Source: Occultella aeris
GTDB taxonomy: Bacteria; Actinomycetota; Actinomycetes; Actinomycetales; Beutenbergiaceae
Reading direction: 5' to 3'
NCBI RefSeq assembly: GCF_902703175.1
Contig: NZ_CACRYJ010000027.1
Coordinates: forward strand, 1-32,111
Length of the DNA: 32,111 nucleotides
Below are positions 29,898-32,111 of the stretch, one piece after another. A model generated the notes under the pieces. It did not search any database. It was not told where the DNA came from and saw nothing but the letters and a program-made list of their open reading frames with translations. How positions within the stretch are numbered: position 1 is the stretch's first letter; every line of letters begins with the position of its first letter. Position numbers and translations under genes: made by a program.

Positions 29898-31947
29898 GGA
29901 TCAGCCGCACCGCCGGCGCTCCGTGCTCGTCGAGCTCGCGCGGCAGGAAGCCCGCGGAACGCAGTTTCGCCAACACCTCAGGCCGAGGCGCGGCGGCCGC
30001 GAGCACGGTCGGGGCGACCTGCCGCAGGCCGAGCGCGCGCAGGGACCGGGTTGCCGCGACCTCGGCGACCAGGGCCTCGTCCTCGCTGACCAGCACCGCG
30101 CCGGCCGGCTGCACCTCCAGGTGCCCGTACCGGCGGCCGACGTCGCGCAGCAGGTACGTGACGGCCTGGGGCAGCGGCTTGTCGGAGAGCGCGGCGAGGT
30201 CCTCCAAGAGGGTGTCGACGTCGTGACCGGCGTCGAGCGCGGCGCGGATGGTGTCGGCAGAGATCCGCCAGGTACTGGCTGCCCCGCGGGCCTCCCGCGT
30301 GGCCATCGCGTCGAGGAGGTCCACGACACCGGCGGCGGGGCTTCCGGGCACCACCACGGTCAGATCCGAGCCGAACAGGATGTTCGCCTCCACTGCGGGC
30401 AGCATGTCGGTGAGTGCGGTGAGCAGGTCCGGGATGTCCTCGGACCGGTGCTCGCTCAGTGCCCGGCCGATGCGGCTGAGCCGTCCGTGCGAGATGGCAC
30501 CGAGGCGATGCGCCTCGGCCCAGGTCACCTCGGCGTCGCCGCGGGGACGTTCGTACTCCCCGCTGCCCCAGGCCGCGAGCGCGAACACCTCCTCCGCCGA
30601 GACCACGGCAACGTCCTGACCGAGGCCGGCGAGGGTGTCCAGCAGGAGCGCCGGGTTCGGCAACCACCCCGGGCCACGCCGGGTGAGTGCCGGGAGCGGA
30701 CGCCCGCCATCGGAGTCGACGCTGGTGGCGACGTCCACGTGGAACCACTGGTGCAGGAGTTCGGCGGCGCGCTCGGCAGGCTGCAGCCGGCGCCACTGCT
30801 CGAACCGGGGCGAGGTCACGATCGAGCCGCCCGCGGCGAGGTCGAACAGCCCGATCCGGTAGCCGAGCTCCACGGCCATCCGGGCCTCGGCCGGCTCGAC
30901 GGTTGCGGCCTTGGCGAGGCGGGCCAACTCGCGCGCTCCGACACCGCCGGCCTTGAGCTGGGTGAGCGGGGTCCGGGCCACCGACTCGAGGGTCGCCATC
31001 ACCGCGGCGAGGAAGTCCGAGACGGAGGCCGCCGCGGCCGACTCGGCCTGGCCCGGATCAACCGGGGTGGTGACCGGCATGGGCGGGTGCACCCGGAAAG
31101 GCGCCCGCAACGTCGGCGGCAGCATCGCGCGCGTCACCTCGGCCGGGATGTGGGTCGCGGACCTGGAGTAGGTCGACTCCGAGAGAATCAGCCCGTTCTC
31201 GGTGAGCCAGTCCAGAGCCTGACGCTCGGCGAGGTAGGCGGCCCGGTCGAAGCGGTCTGGATAGACCTCCTCCTCCTCGGGCACCTCGAGGAGGAGGACG
31301 GGCACGGTGCGGATCAGGTGCGCCACGGAGTCGGCGTGCCCGGTGATCCAGGCGAGGACCGGCTCCGGCGCCCTCGCGACGATGCGGCGCACGTGGTCCG
31401 GCTCGGCGAGGTATGCAGCGAGCGCAGTGACGACATCGGCACGGCGGCTCGGGACCTGCACGGCATGGTCGGACCAACCGCGCATGGCTCGCTGCAGTAC
31501 CGGCACGGTGACGGCCTCCGCGAGCAGAGAGGCCGGACGCCCGAGCCACAGTGGCGAGCCGATCGTCTGGTACAGGCCGGGGTTCAGGTACAGGCGCGTC
31601 CCGGCATCCCAGCACAGGGCTGCCGAGCGTGCGGCCTCCCACCACGACTGCACGACGCGGCGATGGATTACAGCGTCGTTGCCGTCCCGGTCGAGGAACT
31701 CCGCCAGCCGATCCAGATCGAGCCCCGACCCGAGCCCCATCGCCGCCTCGATCAGGTCGCGACCAGGTTGGGGCATCCCGACGAACGCCCCCACCACGCC
31801 GTACGGGTGCATCAGCCGCCGGGCGAGGTCGCCCAGATCTCGCGGCTTGGACGTGAGGGTCACGTCCGGCCGCCGCGCGACCAGGTCGTCGACCTCCTCC
31901 CGTTCGAGGCCGCCGAGCCAGTCCAGGAGCGCGTCGCCAGGTTCCAT
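29875..31947 (-). CDS. Helicase_C_3 (XPB/Ssl2-like DNA-binding) domain protein
   Basis: The product has 690 residues. The long N-terminal part is a Leu/Ala-rich helical region beginning MEPGDALLDWLGGLEREEVDDLVARRPDV, the usual opening of this actinobacterial family. The Helicase_C_3 domain lies near residues 515-640 (ANILFGSDLTVVVPG, then DTIRAALDAGHDVDTLLEDLAALSDKPLPQAVTYLLRDVGRRYG). No Walker A or B is present; in actinobacteria such proteins often sit next to an XPB-like helicase, but none is in this window. The ATG at 31947 has no strong ribosome site; family length supports it over longer frames. Confidence 0.88.
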   Translation of the reverse strand: MEPGDALLDWLGGLEREEVDDLVARRPDVTLTSKPRDLGDLARRLMHPYGVVGAFVGMPQPGRDLIEAAMGLGSGLDLDRLAEFLDRDGNDAVIHRRVVQSWWEAARSAALCWDAGTRLYLNPGLYQTIGSPLWLGRPASLLAEAVTVPVLQRAMRGWSDHAVQVPSRRADVVTALAAYLAEPDHVRRIVARAPEPVLAWITGHADSVAHLIRTVPVLLLEVPEEEEVYPDRFDRAAYLAERQALDWLTENGLILSESTYSRSATHIPAEVTRAMLPPTLRAPFRVHPPMPVTTPVDPGQAESAAAASVSDFLAAVMATLESVARTPLTQLKAGGVGARELARLAKAATVEPAEARMAVELGYRIGLFDLAAGGSIVTSPRFEQWRRLQPAERAAELLHQWFHVDVATSVDSDGGRPLPALTRRGPGWLPNPALLLDTLAGLGQDVAVVSAEEVFALAAWGSGEYERPRGDAEVTWAEAHRLGAISHGRLSRIGRALSEHRSEDIPDLLTALTDMLPAVEANILFGSDLTVVVPGSPAAGVVDLLDAMATREARGAASTWRISADTIRAALDAGHDVDTLLEDLAALSDKPLPQAVTYLLRDVGRRYGHLEVQPAGAVLVSEDEALVAEVAATRSLRALGLRQVAPTVLAAAAPRPEVLAKLRSAGFLPRELDEHGAPAVRLIRPAAADG

Positions 31948-32049
31948 GGGTACCAGTCTGCAGGCCTGCTGCGCCAGGTCGATATCGGCCTGTGGACATC
32001 GCCGCGCGTGAGTCTGCGCACATCGGCCCCAGATCGCCGACCCGCCCAC

Positions 32050-32111
32050 TAGAATCGTTTCGACCCCCACGGCTCCCAGCGTCGGCCGCACCTCCCCACC
32101 AGCCCCAGGAG
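32050..32111 (+). promoter_or_regulatory. Probable promoter and ribosome site of a gene beyond the right edge
   Basis: A -10-like TAGAAT at 32050-32055 is followed by AGGAG as the last five bases of the window (32107-32111). This suits a rightward gene starting just outside, divergent from the Helicase_C_3 gene. No convincing -35 is seen. The rest of 31948-32049 shows no gene. Confidence 0.4.

Noticed and set aside
29695-32052. A 785-codon rightward frame opposite the Helicase_C_3 gene
   Set aside because: Antisense shadow; the leftward product has a recognisable domain and family-typical N-terminus.

Overview
This 32.1 kb window is very GC-rich and densely coded. It has frequent GTG starts, 4-bp ATGA/GTGA gene overlaps, and protein families typical of actinobacteria (DUF4011-type giant helicase, ECF sigma fused to a zinc anti-sigma domain, Helicase_C_3 protein, AlkZ/YcaQ-like protein). 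The best guess is a chromosomal segment of a high-GC actinobacterium, probably Micrococcales; the rank is inferred from family content, not from a marker gene. No rRNA, complete tRNA, CRISPR array, transposase or integrase is visible.

Layout. 1-135: start of a leftward gene cut by the window edge. 136-391: divergent intergenic region with a perfect 17-bp-arm palindrome that recurs at 21.6 kb. 392-6412: a 2006-residue transglutaminase-like/DUF4011/superfamily 1 helicase/nuclease-fold/DUF3320 protein, a candidate one-gene anti-phage protein. 6413-6835: convergent non-coding region. 6836-8821: an ECF sigma factor fused to a zinc anti-sigma domain, a membrane anchor and an exported Ig-like region. 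8880-10070: Gfo/Idh/MocA dehydrogenase. 10215-11273: manganese catalase with a lysine-rich tail. 11277-11396: a 94 percent identical fragment of a Gfo/Idh/MocA gene, a rearrangement scar.

11397-19715 is one leftward eight-gene operon. In transcription order it encodes a lipoprotein binding protein, two permeases, a double ATPase, a luciferase-like flavin monooxygenase, a CMD-domain protein, an AhpD-like peroxidase-related protein and a glyoxalase-like protein. Nearly all junctions overlap. It looks like uptake plus oxidative breakdown of one unknown small molecule and is the strongest candidate here for an uncharacterised pathway. Its promoter region carries two inverted repeats.

19881-21576 is a divergent pair: a RimK-like ATP-grasp ligase fused to an RCK_C (TrkA-C) domain, and a small RimB-type retropepsin-fold protease. 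21730-25977 is a sugar operon: beta-phosphoglucomutase-like HAD phosphatase, GH65 disaccharide phosphorylase and a polyol-type zinc dehydrogenase. 26015-28999 is an ArsR-like regulator divergent from a three-gene operon (dienelactone-hydrolase-like, pterin dehydratase/glyoxalase fusion, AlkZ/YcaQ-like DNA glycosylase), with operator-like repeats between them. 29022-29696 encodes a Gly/Pro/Tyr-rich membrane protein and 29875-31947 a Helicase_C_3 protein. The right edge holds what looks like the promoter and ribosome binding site of a rightward gene just outside.
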